Notes: generated from the sequence alone by a model not told the origin. 64,000 bases of DNA from Pseudochrobactrum saccharolyticum (GCF_008801715.1 NZ_VZPG01000001.1:1-64000), one strand, 5' to 3'; positions 52,702-63,219 are shown, counted from the stretch's first letter. Numbers and translations: made by a program.

Positions 52702-54968
52702 GCGTTACGGTTTCGCTCTGCGCGAACGCGGTTGTGACGCGCAATCAAACGCGGTGCTGACGATTTCAGAGACTTGCCGCGACCGGACAGGCTGGGATTG
52801 GTCATGAAATATTCCTGAGCGTTAAAAGCTTCTTCCCCGTCCACGGGTTTAATCCGCTTGGAGGTTCCGTCTGAAAGTACCTCAAAGCTTTGTTGATTAT
52901 CGTAGAGATTTGCAAGCATAATCTGCGATAAAATCTGTTGATGCACGGTCACATTTGTAACAGGCACCAGCGTTTCCACGCGGCGGTCGAGGTTTCGCGG
53001 CATCATATCTGCCGAGCTTATATAGACAATTGCCTCTTTGGACGGCAAATCCTGCCCGTTACCGAAACAGAAAATACGTGAATGCTCAAGAAAACGGCCA
53101 ACAATGGATTTGGCGCGGATATTGTCTGACAGACCCGGAACCTGCGGACGCAGACAGCAAATGCCGCGTACCACCAGATCAATCTGCACCCCTGCACTGC
53201 TGGCTTTATAGAGGGCATCAATGATCTGCGGATCAACCAGCGAATTCATTTTCATCCAGATCGCCGCCGGACGACCCGCTTTCGCATGTTCAATCTCATT
53301 TTCAATATGTTTCAGAATCCGGCGGCGCAACGTAAAAGGCGAGATAGCCAGTTTCATAACATCTGCCGGTTGCGCATAACCGGTAATGAAATTGAAAATA
53401 TGCGCCACATCCCGTGCCGTATCGGCATCAGAGGTAAAGAAAGACAGGTCGGTGTAAATCTTCGCGGTGATCGGGTGATAATTACCGGTGCCAAGATGCA
53501 CATAAGAACGCAGTTTTTCATCCTCGCGGCGCACGACGAGCGACATTTTCGCGTGGGTTTTCAGCTCGATAAAGCCGAACACCACCTGCACGCCTGCACG
53601 TTCCAGATCGCGTGCCCAACGGATATTCGCTTCCTCGTCAAAGCGGGCTTTCAGCTCCACCAGCGCGGTCACCGACTTACCGGCTTCCGCCGCATCAATC
53701 AGCGCACGCACAATCGGTGAATTGTTCGAGGTGCGGTAGAGTGTTTGTTTGATTGCCAGCACATTCGGATCAAGTGCTGCCTGACGCAGAAACTGCACCA
53801 CAACATCAAAAGACTCATAAGGATGATGAACGACAATATCCTTCTCGCGGATTGCCGCTAAACAATCGCCGCCATGCTCACGGATGCGCTCGGGAAAACG
53901 CGGATTATAGGGGGTGAATTTCAGATCATCACGCGGAATAGCAACAATTTCTGAAATCATATTCAGCGCCAGCAGACCCGGAAGAATACTCACACGGCTC
54001 TCGGAAACACCAAGCTCCATGGTCATGAACACCCGCAGCGCTTCCGGTATATCACTGTCGAACTCAATACTGATAACCCGTCCGCGACGACGACGCTTCA
54101 GCGCGGTTTCGAAATGGCGAACCAGATCTTCAGCATCTTCTTCCACTTCAATATCGCTGTCGCGAATGATGCGGAATGTACCGGCGCCGCGCACTTCATA
54201 GCCCGGAAACAGGCGTTCAATGAACAGACTCACCACATCTTCAAGCGTGATAAAACGATAGATACCCGCCTCGGACGGTATCTGAACAAAACGGCTAAGT
54301 GCCACCGGCAGACGCAACAGCGCCACCATCGGATGCTTGTCGGTTATGCGCGACAATTGCAGCGCCATCGAGAAGCCGAGATTCGGAATGAACGGAAACG
54401 GATGTGCCGGATCGAGCGACAAAGGCGTGAGAACCGGAAAGATCGTATCCAGAAAATGGTGCTCAAGCCATTTCTTATCGTGTTTTTTCAGGCGGTCAGA
54501 TCGGATAATCTCAATATTTTCCTGAGCCAGCTCCTGACGCAGCATTTGCAGCGTTTCCTGCTGCGCAACCTGCAAAGTGGCAACTTCTGCCAGCACAAAA
54601 TCAAGCTGCTCCTGCGGTGTACGGCCATCAGCTGAACGTGTGGCCACACCTGCCCGCACCTGCCCTGCAAGACCGGCAATACGCACCATGAAAAATTCAT
54701 CAAGATTGGCCGCTGAAATCGACAGGAAGCGCAGACGTTCCAGCAATGGCTGATGTTTGTTCACAGCCTCTGCCAATACACGCTTATTGAATTGCAACCA
54801 TGAGAACTCACGATTGACAAAACGCTCCGGACTTTCAGACAGGTTCCGCACAGCATCATCGGCAGACATATCTGAAACAGCAATAATATCTGTCTTGGCC
54901 ATTAATGCCGGCATATTACCCACAGGTTCAGCCTCTTTAACCGATCCATGATTTTTTTTATGCGACAC
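52698..54968 (-). CDS. ppk: Polyphosphate kinase 1
   Basis: The 756-residue enzyme reversibly makes polyphosphate from ATP. It shows [19 protein letters not shown] near residue 50, and the phospholipase D-like catalytic part with [16 protein letters not shown] (phospho-accepting histidine) and [19 protein letters not shown]. The extra 45 residues before the family core are low in conservation; a shorter start is possible. It leads the ppk-ppx operon. Confidence 0.96.
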   Translation of the reverse strand: MSHKKNHGSVKEAEPVGNMPALMAKTDIIAVSDMSADDAVRNLSESPERFVNREFSWLQFNKRVLAEAVNKHQPLLERLRFLSISAANLDEFFMVRIAGLAGQVRAGVATRSADGRTPQEQLDFVLAEVATLQVAQQETLQMLRQELAQENIEIIRSDRLKKHDKKWLEHHFLDTIFPVLTPLSLDPAHPFPFIPNLGFSMALQLSRITDKHPMVALLRLPVALSRFVQIPSEAGIYRFITLEDVVSLFIERLFPGYEVRGAGTFRIIRDSDIEVEEDAEDLVRHFETALKRRRRGRVISIEFDSDIPEALRVFMTMELGVSESRVSILPGLLALNMISEIVAIPRDDLKFTPYNPRFPERIREHGGDCLAAIREKDIVVHHPYESFDVVVQFLRQAALDPNVLAIKQTLYRTSNNSPIVRALIDAAEAGKSVTALVELKARFDEEANIRWARDLERAGVQVVFGFIELKTHAKMSLVVRREDEKLRSYVHLGTGNYHPITAKIYTDLSFFTSDADTARDVAHIFNFITGYAQPADVMKLAISPFTLRRRILKHIENEIEHAKAGRPAAIWMKMNSLVDPQIIDALYKASSAGVQIDLVVRGICCLRPQVPGLSDNIRAKSIVGRFLEHSRIFCFGNGQDLPSKEAIVYISSADMMPRNLDRRVETLVPVTNVTVHQQILSQIMLANLYDNQQSFEVLSDGTSKRIKPVDGEEAFNAQEYFMTNPSLSGRGKSLKSSAPRLIARHNRVRAERNRNA

Positions 54969-55301
54969 GTTAACAATCCCTCTGAAATCGCCGGCACTCA
55001 GAAACTACCGGAAAGACCGGACGATATTCGATCCTCTGAACAGTGCTCCTGTTAAGGTTCGTTTATGCATTCTGTATGACAAATTCTTAACAAAGCGGAG
55101 ATTACAGCAGAAACTATAAAAAACACTTCCGCTCCTGCATTATTCGCGATACATCAGAGCCAAATTATGCGTCCGAGCGCTGCTGGCATCAAGGTTCCGC
55201 CTGCTGTCTCTCTCACGCTTTGTTGTTACCGCATTGATGTGGCGAGTGATTCCGCTCAAAGCATAAATGCTTTAAGGTGATACCATCACTGGAGTCGTCA
55301 T
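54969..55301. other. Intergenic region upstream of ppk
   Basis: About 330 nt between divergent genes. No gene is seen. On the minus strand a TTGTCAT followed 4 nt later by AATGCAT (near 55070) weakly resembles a Pho box. Confidence 0.45.
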
Positions 55302-55559
55302 ATGTCAGATCATATCATCCCTCATTTTCAGAACGATGCCGGCCACAATGCCATCAGCATCGGCGTTAAAGAATTCATGTGCGTCGGCGCCAATCCGCCA
55401 TTCGACCATCCGCATGTGTTTCTCGATATGGGCGATGAGGAAGAAGTTGTCTGCCCTTATTGCTCGACCCTTTATCGTCACGATGCATCCCTGAGCGCAG
55501 ATCAGACTGTGCCTGCCGGTTGCACCTTCAACGATCCTCAGGTTGCGGCTGCAGAATAA
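55302..55559 (+). CDS. zf-CHCC zinc-finger protein
   Basis: The 85-residue protein matches the bacterial relatives of mitochondrial NDUFS6: zinc ligands C27 (EFMCVGA), H36 in FDHPHVFLDM, and C51/C54 in VVCPYCSTLY. These proteins support complex I assembly or activity. ATG has GGAGTCGTC upstream. It is monocistronic, with a hairpin repeat downstream. Confidence 0.9.
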   Translation: MSDHIIPHFQNDAGHNAISIGVKEFMCVGANPPFDHPHVFLDMGDEEEVVCPYCSTLYRHDASLSADQTVPAGCTFNDPQVAAAE

Positions 55560-55599
55560 TTCTGCCTGCCTCCGTGAAAATGCGCCCCGTTTTTCACTT

Positions 55600-55635
55600 T
55601 CAGAGCAGTTGTTATTTTCTTTCAGACTGCTCTGA
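55600..55635. repeat. Hairpin AGAGCAGT...ACTGCTCT
   Basis: A perfect 10-bp stem (TCAGAGCAGT/ACTGCTCTGA) with a 16-nt AT-rich loop. It resembles the AGAGC hairpin module of the mosaic repeats. Confidence 0.55.
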
Positions 55636-55740
55636 CACCACGCTTCAGTTTCTGTAGATGCCGTTGCGCAAGGATAAGAGCGGGATAAAATTCCCGTTCA
55701 GATATTTCCGGTATCTGCCTCAACGGCTGTGAGGGCAACC

Positions 55741-56982
55741 ATGCAAAACCAGAATAATCAGCGTATTCTTATTTCCGGTGCCGGACTTGCCGGTATGACC
55801 ACGGCTCTGGCTCTGGCAGAGCGGGGTTTTTCCGTGCTGATGATGGAAAAGGCACCGGCACTTTCCGAAGTCGGAGCCGGTTTGCAGCTGGCACCCAATG
55901 CCACGCGGCTTCTTGCCCGTCTGGGCATTATGGAAGACCTGCTGCCCCATGCCGTCAGCCCTGATGCGCTCTATCTGATGGACGGTGTGAAAGCACAACC
56001 GCTTATTCGCATGGAACTTGGGAGCCAGGCAGAACAACGCTGGAATGCGCCTTATATTACCTGCCATCGGGCGGATTTGCAGGCAGTTCTGCTCAAAGCC
56101 GTGCGTGCCCATCCGCAGATTACTTTGCATCTCGGCGCTAATGTGCTGTCCCATCACATTTCAGAAGACAAGGTAACGATCCGCGTTGATCTCAACGATC
56201 AGATTACCGACTATAGCGGACAGTTGCTGCTTGGTTGCGACGGTGTGTGGTCAGCGCAGCGTGCCGGACTTGTGGCGAATAATGCGGCTACGCAAAATGA
56301 CAGCCGCGCCCGATTTACAGATCATATTGCATGGCGCACCACCCTGCCCGCTGAAAAGCTGCCACAGAGTTTTCTTGATAGTCTCAAAGATACACTCAGT
56401 GTTTCAGCATGGCTTGGTCAGGGCGCACATCTGATTGCCTATCCGATTAAAAACGGTAAAGCCTTTAATTTTGTCGCGATTACCGATGGTGAAGATATCG
56501 GCACAAGCTGGGACATGAAAGGCGACAGCGCCGCTCTGATCCGCAGTTTTTCAGGCTGGTCTCAGGCTGTCAGCGATGTCATCAAAGCCGCACCGCAATG
56601 GACATTCTGGCCGATGTTTGAAATGCCGGAGCCAAAGCTGGTGATTGATAAGCGCCTTGTGCTGCTTGGCGATGCTTCTCATGCGATGACACCATTTGCG
56701 GCACAGGGTGCAGCAATGGCAATTGAAGATGCGGCCTCGCTCGCAGCACATCTCTCACCGGAGCAAAGCGATCACAGCGAAGCTCTCGCTGCTTTTGAAA
56801 AACAAAGACTGGCGCGCATTGCCAAAGTTGCCCGCCGCGGCAAGCTCAACCGTTTTGCCTATCACGCCAGCGGCCCTGTGGCTCTTGGCCGTAACATGCT
56901 GTTTAAAATACGCAAACCGGAAGACTTCCTGCGCGATCTGGACTGGCTTTACCAATATGATGCGGCTGACATTACATCCTGA
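55741..56982 (+). CDS. FAD-dependent aromatic monooxygenase
   Basis: A 413-residue flavoprotein of the salicylate hydroxylase/UbiH type. The FAD site is ILISGAGLAGMTTALALAER (G13-x-G15), with EVGAGLQLAPNATRLL, the DG motif GCDGVWSAQR and the GD motif LLGDASHAMTPFAAQGAAMA near residue 305. It would hydroxylate an aromatic acid using NAD(P)H and oxygen. ATG 55741 has GAGGGCAACC upstream. The substrate is not set by context. Confidence 0.9.
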   Translation: MQNQNNQRILISGAGLAGMTTALALAERGFSVLMMEKAPALSEVGAGLQLAPNATRLLARLGIMEDLLPHAVSPDALYLMDGVKAQPLIRMELGSQAEQRWNAPYITCHRADLQAVLLKAVRAHPQITLHLGANVLSHHISEDKVTIRVDLNDQITDYSGQLLLGCDGVWSAQRAGLVANNAATQNDSRARFTDHIAWRTTLPAEKLPQSFLDSLKDTLSVSAWLGQGAHLIAYPIKNGKAFNFVAITDGEDIGTSWDMKGDSAALIRSFSGWSQAVSDVIKAAPQWTFWPMFEMPEPKLVIDKRLVLLGDASHAMTPFAAQGAAMAIEDAASLAAHLSPEQSDHSEALAAFEKQRLARIAKVARRGKLNRFAYHASGPVALGRNMLFKIRKPEDFLRDLDWLYQYDAADITS

Positions 56983-57057
56983 ACCGCATCATGTTTTTCA
57001 GGCTCTGTCCCGTTGTTCAAAAGCGAATATTGCGATCAGAACGGGACAGGGAATATT

Positions 57058-57480
57058 TTAGTCTTTTGCCATGGCCTGCTTTGCAGCTTCCATGTCCATC
57101 CACATCACTTCCCATATATGGCCGTCCAGATCTTCAAAACTGCGGCCATACATAAAGCCATAATCCTGCACAGCTGACGGATCAGCCTTGCCACCGGCAG
57201 ATGCAGCCTTGCTGACTAGCTGATCTACCTCCTGCTTATCCGATGCTGACACACATACCAGAACCTCGCTGACAGTATGTGCATCGGCAATGTTTTTGGG
57301 CGTGAACTGGCGGAATTTATCATGGGTTATCAGCATGACGTGAATAACGTCCGATAGAACCATGCAGGCTGCGGTTTCATCGCAGAACATATCATTCTTC
57401 CGTGCTCCGATTGCCTCATAAAAGCTGATCGACTTATCGAGATCACGCACGGGAAAGTTCACAAATATCAGTCTGCTCAT
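57058..57480 (-). CDS. VOC-family (glyoxalase-like) protein
   Basis: The 140-residue protein has two beta-alpha-beta-beta-beta modules: FVNFPVRDLDKSISFYEAIG at the start and DYGFMYGRSFEDLDGHIWEV in the second. Metal ligands at H in DVIHVMLI and E in HIWEVMW are plausible. Resembles YfcM/PhnB-like lactoylglutathione lyase relatives. Function uncertain. Convergent with the monooxygenase. Confidence 0.85.
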   Translation of the reverse strand: MSRLIFVNFPVRDLDKSISFYEAIGARKNDMFCDETAACMVLSDVIHVMLITHDKFRQFTPKNIADAHTVSEVLVCVSASDKQEVDQLVSKAASAGGKADPSAVQDYGFMYGRSFEDLDGHIWEVMWMDMEAAKQAMAKD

Positions 57481-57527
57481 TATAATTTCCTCCTCAGAAT
57501 ATTTGGCAGGACTGTTTAACTTCTGCG

Positions 57528-57635
57528 CTAGAGCGGTTTAAATCCAGATTGGATCACAGTGCTCGCTCTGGTTCTTTAATTTGCCGCATTATCACGGGCG
57601 TCAAGTTGATCCAACTTGACTGTGAAATGCTCTAG
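57528..57635 (+). repeat. Type A intergenic repeat, copy 2
   Basis: From TAGAGCGGTTTAAATCCAGA through CACAGTGCTCGCTCTGGTTC and GTCAAGTTGATCCAACTTGA to GTGAAATGCTCTAG. It includes two imperfect palindromes and is the most complete copy in the window. Confidence 0.8.
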
Positions 57636-57729
57636 AGCGGTTCCGGTTAATATTGAATCAGTAGAACCGCTCTAATTCTTTGTTTTACGCGTATCCCGAA
57701 AACCGCTTCGCACTTTTCGGGATACACTC
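57633..57729 (+). repeat. Mosaic hairpin plus type B core
   Basis: AGAGCGGTTC pairs with GAACCGCTCT over a 20-nt loop, followed by TTTTACGCGTATCCCGAAAA and CCGCTTCGCACTTTTCGGGA. The unit directly abuts the type A copy, so two elements are joined in tandem. Confidence 0.75.
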
Positions 57730-57779
57730 CAGTGGCAGCATACTACATCAAATCAGACAGATTGAGACAGGAGCCAAAT

Positions 57780-58307
57780 TTGATAATTTATCGCACGGCC
57801 AAATCCCTCGACGCTGCAAAACTGGCAGCTTTATCTATCGAAGTCTGGCTGCATACCTATGCCAAGGCAGGTATCAGCACTGTTTTTGCTGATTATGTTC
57901 TGCAGCGTTTTACCCTGCAATATTTTGATCAGCTGATCGCGGATGGCGCAAAACAGATCATTGTCGCGGAACAGGATGGTCACCTGCTCGGCTATATTGC
58001 CATTGATTATCATGCCGCACTGCCTGAAAGCCTGCATGCGCTGACAACAGCCGCAGAGATCAGCACACTTTATGTCAGAGCCCGTCATGCCGGAAGCGGG
58101 ATCGGCTCTGCTCTCATGCAACAGGCACGTGAAGCGGTAAAAGCACAAGATATCGGCCATATCTGGCTTTCGGTCTTGCATGATAACCACCCTGCATTAC
58201 ACTTCTACAGGCAACAGGGTTTCCAAAGGCAGGGTTCAATCTGGTTTGAACTTCCGGGTGAACGCCATGAAAATTACGTGCTGATACAACCGACCTTGCC
58301 TGCCTGA
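57780..58307 (+). CDS. GNAT-family N-acetyltransferase
   Basis: The 175-residue product starts at TTG 57780 with AGGAGCCAAAT upstream. It carries AEISTLYVRARHAGSGIGSA and LMQQAREAVKAQ for acetyl-CoA binding, and HPALHFYRQQGFQRQGSIWF at the end. Substrate unknown. It is followed 16 nt later by a VOC gene in the same direction. Confidence 0.85.
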   Translation: MIIYRTAKSLDAAKLAALSIEVWLHTYAKAGISTVFADYVLQRFTLQYFDQLIADGAKQIIVAEQDGHLLGYIAIDYHAALPESLHALTTAAEISTLYVRARHAGSGIGSALMQQAREAVKAQDIGHIWLSVLHDNHPALHFYRQQGFQRQGSIWFELPGERHENYVLIQPTLPA

Positions 58308-58323
58308 ACAACAGGAGAAAACA

Positions 58324-58686
58324 ATGCCGATACTCGGACTGGATCATATTCAGCTTGCAATGCCTGCCGGTGGTGAGGACAAAGCCCGCACATTTTATAG
58401 CGGCCTGTTAGGTATGACGGAGGTTCCCAAACCCGACAATCTGGCAAAACGCGGCGGCTGCTGGTTTGAGCTGCGTGATCTTAAAGTTCATCTCGGCGTT
58501 GAGCGCGGCTTTGCCCCTGCGCAAAAAGCGCATCCGGCTTTTCTGGTTGATGACTTGTCCACATTTTTAGCAATGCTCGCAGAACATCAGATTGAATCGA
58601 CAGAGGATGAACCGCTGGCCGGTTATCTTCGTGCCTATATCAACGATCCGTTCGGCAATCGTATCGAGCTGATGCAGAGATTATAA
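58324..58686 (+). CDS. VOC-family protein
   Basis: A 120-residue glyoxalase-fold protein: ILGLDHIQLAMPAGGEDKAR, TFYSGLLGMTEV, LKVHLGVERGFAPAQKAHPA and AYINDPFGNRIELMQ. The histidine in GLDHIQL and glutamate in NRIELMQ sit at the usual metal positions. It could be a dioxygenase- or resistance-type member. Confidence 0.88.
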   Translation: MPILGLDHIQLAMPAGGEDKARTFYSGLLGMTEVPKPDNLAKRGGCWFELRDLKVHLGVERGFAPAQKAHPAFLVDDLSTFLAMLAEHQIESTEDEPLAGYLRAYINDPFGNRIELMQRL

Positions 58687-58689
58687 AGA

Positions 58690-59094
58690 CTATACCTGAT
58701 GAAACATCAGGCAGGATGAGCCTCTGACAAAGCCCTGTTTTTCATAAAACGGAACCAACCGTTCAGGGCAATAGAGTTCAAAACTCTGAACTTTTTGCAG
58801 ATCATAATGCCGGATGATGCGTAAGACAATTTCCTGTCCAAGCCCCTGTCCGCGCGTGGTTTCATCCACAATCACATCAAAAATCGATGCTTTAAAAGTA
58901 TAATCCGTCAGCACACGCGCAAAACCGATGACGCGATCCTGCATATCACAACAGGCGATAATCAAATCGCAATGAACAAGCATATTGATCGCATCGTCAT
59001 AAGAGCGGCTCTGCGTCCACCATTCCTTTGTGTAGAGTTCAAAGAAACTCTGATGATGTTTTTGCTCCAGCTGGTTCAGCCATTGATATTGCAT
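58690..59094 (-). CDS. GNAT-family N-acetyltransferase
   Basis: I place the start at ATG 59094 (MQYQWLNQL) with GGGAGAAAAA directly upstream; the longer frame adds 47 residues without support. The 134-residue product has SIFDVIVDETTRGQGLGQEI and VPFYEKQGFVRGSSCLMF. It is convergent with the VOC gene, 3 nt apart. Confidence 0.87.
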   Translation of the reverse strand: MQYQWLNQLEQKHHQSFFELYTKEWWTQSRSYDDAINMLVHCDLIIACCDMQDRVIGFARVLTDYTFKASIFDVIVDETTRGQGLGQEIVLRIIRHYDLQKVQSFELYCPERLVPFYEKQGFVRGSSCLMFHQV

Positions 59095-59182
59095 TTTTTC
59101 TCCCATCACTGCCTGTATAGTTTTAATATGAATTTTACAGGCATATTTTATAGTCACGGCTAAACACACCGGAGAACATTTT

Positions 59183-59560
59183 ATGAGCAATGTCCAGTTT
59201 GAGAAGGTCTGCCCGATTTTCAGAATTTTCGACATTGAGAAAGCCAGAGAATTTTATCTCGACTATCTGGGTTTTCAATGTGACTGGGAACATCGCTTTG
59301 CTGAAAATATGCCGCTCTATATGCAGGTTTCGCGCGGCAATCTGGTGTTGCACCTCAGCGAACATCATGGTGACGGCAGCCCCGGTGCCAATATTTTCGT
59401 GCGCATGCAGGGGGTCGATACCCTGCATAAGGAAATCAGCAGTCGTAAATACCGTTTCCTGCGCCCCGGTATAGAAAATGAGCCATGGGGTCGGGTTCTG
59501 GCTGTGATTGATCCGTTCGGCAATCGTATCCAGTTCTGCGAAGGCCCGCATGACGAATAG
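59183..59560 (+). CDS. VOC-family, bleomycin-resistance-like protein
   Basis: The 125-residue protein resembles glyoxalase/bleomycin resistance binders: PIFRIFDIEKAREFYLDYLG, then FQCDWEHRF, NLVLHLSEHHGDGSPGANIF and VIDPFGNRIQFCEG. Such proteins sequester bleomycin-type drugs or act on small substrates. ATG has GGAGAACATTTT upstream. Confidence 0.87.
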   Translation: MSNVQFEKVCPIFRIFDIEKAREFYLDYLGFQCDWEHRFAENMPLYMQVSRGNLVLHLSEHHGDGSPGANIFVRMQGVDTLHKEISSRKYRFLRPGIENEPWGRVLAVIDPFGNRIQFCEGPHDE

Positions 59561-59564
59561 ATAA

Positions 59565-59600
59565 TAAAAAACACCCGCGATTTGCACTGCGGGTGTTTTA
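59565..59600. terminator. Bidirectional terminator before aapP
   Basis: AAAAAACACCCGC pairs with GCGGGTGTTTT around an 11-nt loop, between convergent genes. Confidence 0.85.
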
Positions 59601-59615
59601 ATATGTTTCTGAAAA

Positions 59616-60422
59616 TTAGTGCAGGATCTGGCTGAGGAACAGCTTGGTACGCTCATGCTGCGGATTGTCAAAGAATTCGGATGGCGAATTCTGCTCCACA
59701 ATCTGCCCCTGATCCATAAAGATCACGCGGTTGGCAACCTGACGCGCAAAGCCCATTTCGTGGGTTACGCAGATCATGGTCATGCCTTCTTCAGCGAGGC
59801 TGACCATAGTGTCCAGCACTTCCTTCACCATTTCAGGATCAAGCGCAGAGGTCGGCTCATCGAACAGCATAATACGCGGCTTCATGCAGAGTGAGCGGGC
59901 AATCGCCACGCGCTGCTGCTGACCACCGGAAAGCTGACCCGGATATTTATTGGCCTGCTCCGGAATCTTAACGCGTTCCAGATAATGCATCGCAATTTCT
60001 TCTGCCTGTTTCTTCGGCATTTTGCGCACCCAGATCGGCGCAAGCGTGCAATTCTCAAGAATTGTCAGATGCGGAAACAGGTTGAAATGCTGGAAAACCA
60101 TACCGACTTCGCGACGCACTTCATCGATCTTTTTCAGATCATTGGTCAGCTCTTTGCCGTCCACAATGATCTGGCCTTTCTGATGTTCTTCAAGGCGGTT
60201 AATGCAACGGATCATCGTTGATTTACCGGAACCGGAAGGTCCTGCCACGACAATACGCTCCCCGCGCATTACCCGCAGATTAACATCGCGAAGCACATGG
60301 AATTCACCATACCACTTATGCATTCCGACAATATCGACTGCGACATCGGTTTTGGATATTTCCATGATTGCTCCCGTTTCTTCCATCGTCGGCTTCAGCA
60401 AAGCGCCCGATTGCATGCTCAT
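59616..60422 (-). CDS. aapP: General amino-acid ABC transporter ATPase
   Basis: The 268-residue ATPase has Walker [10 protein letters not shown] (residues 61-69), Q-loop [12 protein letters not shown], signature [14 protein letters not shown], Walker [15 protein letters not shown] and the switch histidine in CVTHEMGFA. It energises uptake of many L-amino acids. Last gene of aapJQMP; 139 nt after aapM. Confidence 0.96.
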   Translation of the reverse strand: MSMQSGALLKPTMEETGAIMEISKTDVAVDIVGMHKWYGEFHVLRDVNLRVMRGERIVVAGPSGSGKSTMIRCINRLEEHQKGQIIVDGKELTNDLKKIDEVRREVGMVFQHFNLFPHLTILENCTLAPIWVRKMPKKQAEEIAMHYLERVKIPEQANKYPGQLSGGQQQRVAIARSLCMKPRIMLFDEPTSALDPEMVKEVLDTMVSLAEEGMTMICVTHEMGFARQVANRVIFMDQGQIVEQNSPSEFFDNPQHERTKLFLSQILH

Positions 60423-60561
60423 TCTTTATTCCCTCACTGACCATCCGCAGCAATAACGCTGATGGTATTCCCGATTGAATGGTTTCATCCGTCTGAATGA
60501 AACCATTTCTGTTCTTTGGCAGCTGTGAGCGAAAAACCAACTCCCGGTTTTCCGCAGCCGC

Positions 60562-61716
60562 TTACCGATGGCTCGTATCCAGCCTTCTCTCCATATATAG
60601 CGAATAACGCGACATACAGAAACAGAAAATCCAGAATACAAATCCGGCAAAAACAAGACCCGTTGCCGGTGTCTGCGGTGTTGCCCAAGTGGCATCCGAA
60701 AAATTCTGCCTGACGATTCCAAGCAGGTCGAACATACCGATAATGTAAACAAGACTTGTGTCTTTGAACAAGCCGATAAACGTGTTCACAATACCCGGCA
60801 AAGCAAGTTTCAGCGTTTGCGGCAGGATAATGAACAGAGTTTTCTGCCAATAGCTCAAGCCCAGCGAATCCGCGCCTTCATATTGCCCTGACGGAATCGC
60901 CTGCAAGCCGCCGCGAATGACTTCAGCCATATAGGCGGAAGCGAATAAGGACACGCCGACCAGCGCACGCAAAAACTTATCAAAGCTGGTGCCCGGCGGC
61001 ATAAACAATGGCAGCATGACGCTGGCCATGAACAGCAATGCCACCAGCGGCACACCACGAATAACCTCAATGAAGATCACGCACAGTGTCTTGATGACCG
61101 GCATATTGGAACGCCGTCCCAAAGCCAGAAGAATACCCATCGGCAGCGATACGGTAATCCCCACCACGGACAGGATCAGCGTAACCAGCAGACCGCCCCA
61201 GAGCGAGGTTTCAACATAACGCAGACCGAAGGAACCGCCGACCAGCAGGAAATAGGTGAAAACCGGAAAAACAATGAACAACAGAACTGCGTTCAGCATT
61301 TTATGCGGCAGCTTGCCGATCAGCATCGGCACCAGCAAAATCACGAAAACCAGCGCCACGAGTTTCACACGCCAACGTTCATCAACCGGATAGCGTCCGT
61401 AGAGAAATTGCTGGAGCTTTGCATCGACAAAAGCCCAGCAGGCACCCGACCAGCCATCCGGCTGCAAACCGCCCTGCACCGTTGTGGTACAGAATGTGCG
61501 GTCAGTCCCCGCCCAGACAGCATTGACAAACAACCAGTTTATCAATCCCGGCAGAAACCAGACAATCAGCGAAATACCCATGATTGTCAGAACGGTATCT
61601 TTAAGGCTCGAAAACAGGTTTTCTTTCATCCATGAGGCAATGCCTTTCTGACTGGCAGGTGCCGGCATCGGATCAACCATTTGCGAGCGTACATATTGTA
61701 AGTCTGAATTTGTCAT
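60562..61716 (-). CDS. aapM: General amino-acid ABC transporter permease AapM
   Basis: A 384-residue inner-membrane permease with about eight helices. The long N-terminal region before the permease core is typical of AapM. The ATPase-contacting EAA loop is [20 protein letters not shown], and [20 protein letters not shown] follows. Its start is 1 nt after the aapQ stop. Confidence 0.94.
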   Translation of the reverse strand: MTNSDLQYVRSQMVDPMPAPASQKGIASWMKENLFSSLKDTVLTIMGISLIVWFLPGLINWLFVNAVWAGTDRTFCTTTVQGGLQPDGWSGACWAFVDAKLQQFLYGRYPVDERWRVKLVALVFVILLVPMLIGKLPHKMLNAVLLFIVFPVFTYFLLVGGSFGLRYVETSLWGGLLVTLILSVVGITVSLPMGILLALGRRSNMPVIKTLCVIFIEVIRGVPLVALLFMASVMLPLFMPPGTSFDKFLRALVGVSLFASAYMAEVIRGGLQAIPSGQYEGADSLGLSYWQKTLFIILPQTLKLALPGIVNTFIGLFKDTSLVYIIGMFDLLGIVRQNFSDATWATPQTPATGLVFAGFVFWIFCFCMSRYSLYMERRLDTSHR

Positions 61717-61717
61717 C

Positions 61718-62911
61718 TTACCGCTCCACCAATGCCATTTTCGCGTTAAACCAGTTCATAAATGCAGAGGTAATGAGGCTGATGCCGAGATAAACCGCCA
61801 TCCAGATCGCCACAACTTCTACCGCCTGCCCTGTCTGGTTAAGCACCGTACCGCCGACAGCCATCAAATCCGGATAGCCGATAGCAATCGCCAGAGACGA
61901 GTTTTTCGTCAGATTGAGATATTGGCTCGATAAAGGCGGAATGATAATCCGCATCGCCTGCGGCACGACAACAAGGCGCATTGCCTGCGGTCTGCGCAGG
62001 CCCAAAGCTGCCGCTGCCTCTGACTGGCCTTTGCTAACCCCTTTGATACCGCCGCGCACAGTCTCCGCGATGAAGGATGCCGTATAGAATGACAGCGCCA
62101 GATAAAGCGCCAGAAACTCAGGCTTTACCTGTGTACCACCGGTCAGATTGAATGAGCCAAGTTTCGGAATATCAAAACTGACAGGCATTCCCGTGATGAA
62201 AAATGCGAGTGCCGGCAATCCGATAATCAGTGCGAAAGCAACACGCCAGAACGGAAAAATCTGCCCCGTTTTTGCCTGACGCAAACGTGCCCAGCGATGA
62301 ATGACAAAGGCTGCAATAACAGCGGCAACGAAAGCCGCAAATATAAGCCATGCATTCTCGCCCCAGATTATGGACGGAAAGAAAAACCCGCGCTTGTTCA
62401 GATAAGTATCAAACGGCAAAGCATAGCTGCCGCGCACTTCCGGCAGAACCGACAATACGCCGAAATACCAGAAGAAAATCACGAGCAATGGCGGGATATT
62501 ACGGAAAGTCTCGACATAAATGGTACAGATTTTGGCGATCAGCCAGTTTCCGGAGAGACGCCCGATACCAACCAGAAATCCGATAACCGAGGCTGTAATG
62601 ATACCCAGTACAGCAACATAAAGCGTATTCAGAAGACCGACCACAAAGGCCCGTGCATAGTTGGAATCCGCATCATAACTAATCAGCGACTGGCTGACGT
62701 CGAAACCTGCGCGACTTTTCAGGAAGTCAAAACCGGATGCAATGTTCAGCCTCTGCAAATTTGCGGCTGTATTTCCTATTATCCAATAAATCAAAGCAAA
62801 AACTGAAATAAAAACAACCGCCTGATAAAATAATCCGCGCATTTTCGGATTATTCAGGAGGGAAACTTGTGTTTCCTGTCGCTTGCCGGTTACGGCGCTT
62901 TGATCTGCCAT
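61718..62911 (-). CDS. aapQ: General amino-acid ABC transporter permease AapQ
   Basis: The 397-residue permease begins [20 protein letters not shown] at ATG 62911 with GAGGTGCGC upstream; a longer frame is rejected. It has helices including [20 protein letters not shown], the EAA loop [20 protein letters not shown] and [20 protein letters not shown]. It pairs with AapM to form the channel. Confidence 0.94.
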   Translation of the reverse strand: MADQSAVTGKRQETQVSLLNNPKMRGLFYQAVVFISVFALIYWIIGNTAANLQRLNIASGFDFLKSRAGFDVSQSLISYDADSNYARAFVVGLLNTLYVAVLGIITASVIGFLVGIGRLSGNWLIAKICTIYVETFRNIPPLLVIFFWYFGVLSVLPEVRGSYALPFDTYLNKRGFFFPSIIWGENAWLIFAAFVAAVIAAFVIHRWARLRQAKTGQIFPFWRVAFALIIGLPALAFFITGMPVSFDIPKLGSFNLTGGTQVKPEFLALYLALSFYTASFIAETVRGGIKGVSKGQSEAAAALGLRRPQAMRLVVVPQAMRIIIPPLSSQYLNLTKNSSLAIAIGYPDLMAVGGTVLNQTGQAVEVVAIWMAVYLGISLITSAFMNWFNAKMALVER

Positions 62912-63120
62912 GCGCACCTCATGCTCTGCTGTCAGATATTTGACCAGATATTTGAAAAGCCCCCTGCGCCTTTTCACCTATAGCCGGATTATCAAAGTAT
63001 AAATTTCAGACAGGGATTTCGGCCATATCGGCAGGTACCTTAAATAGCGGTACAATCTTTCAGCTATCTTTTGTTTTTATTGCACGTCAAAAAGCGTTTC
63101 ATGCTCAAGCTATTTGCTTA

Positions 63121-63168
63121 TACGCGTATCTGACCCGAAAACCGGTCCCCGCTTTTCGGATACGCTCC
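63121..63168 (+). repeat. Type B palindromic repeat, copy 3
   Basis: TACGCGTATCTGACCCGAAA, then ACCGGTCCCCGCTTTTCGGA and TACGCTCC. The same core as copies at 35140, 37060 and 57688. Confidence 0.8.
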
Positions 63169-63219
63169 GGACGGCACAAAATTACAATGTTTCAATTATA
63201 TTCAGGTACAGAAAGCTAT

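Larger units (their letters stand above)
57481..57779. other. Intergenic region filled with mosaic repeats
   Basis: This 300-nt space is nearly all repeat: a type A unit followed by an AGAGCGGTTC hairpin and a type B core. Only the last 50 nt belong to the leader of the GNAT gene. Confidence 0.6.

Noticed and set aside
51823-52737. 304-codon plus-strand frame opposite ppx
   Set aside because: Shadow of ppx; no recognisable domain.
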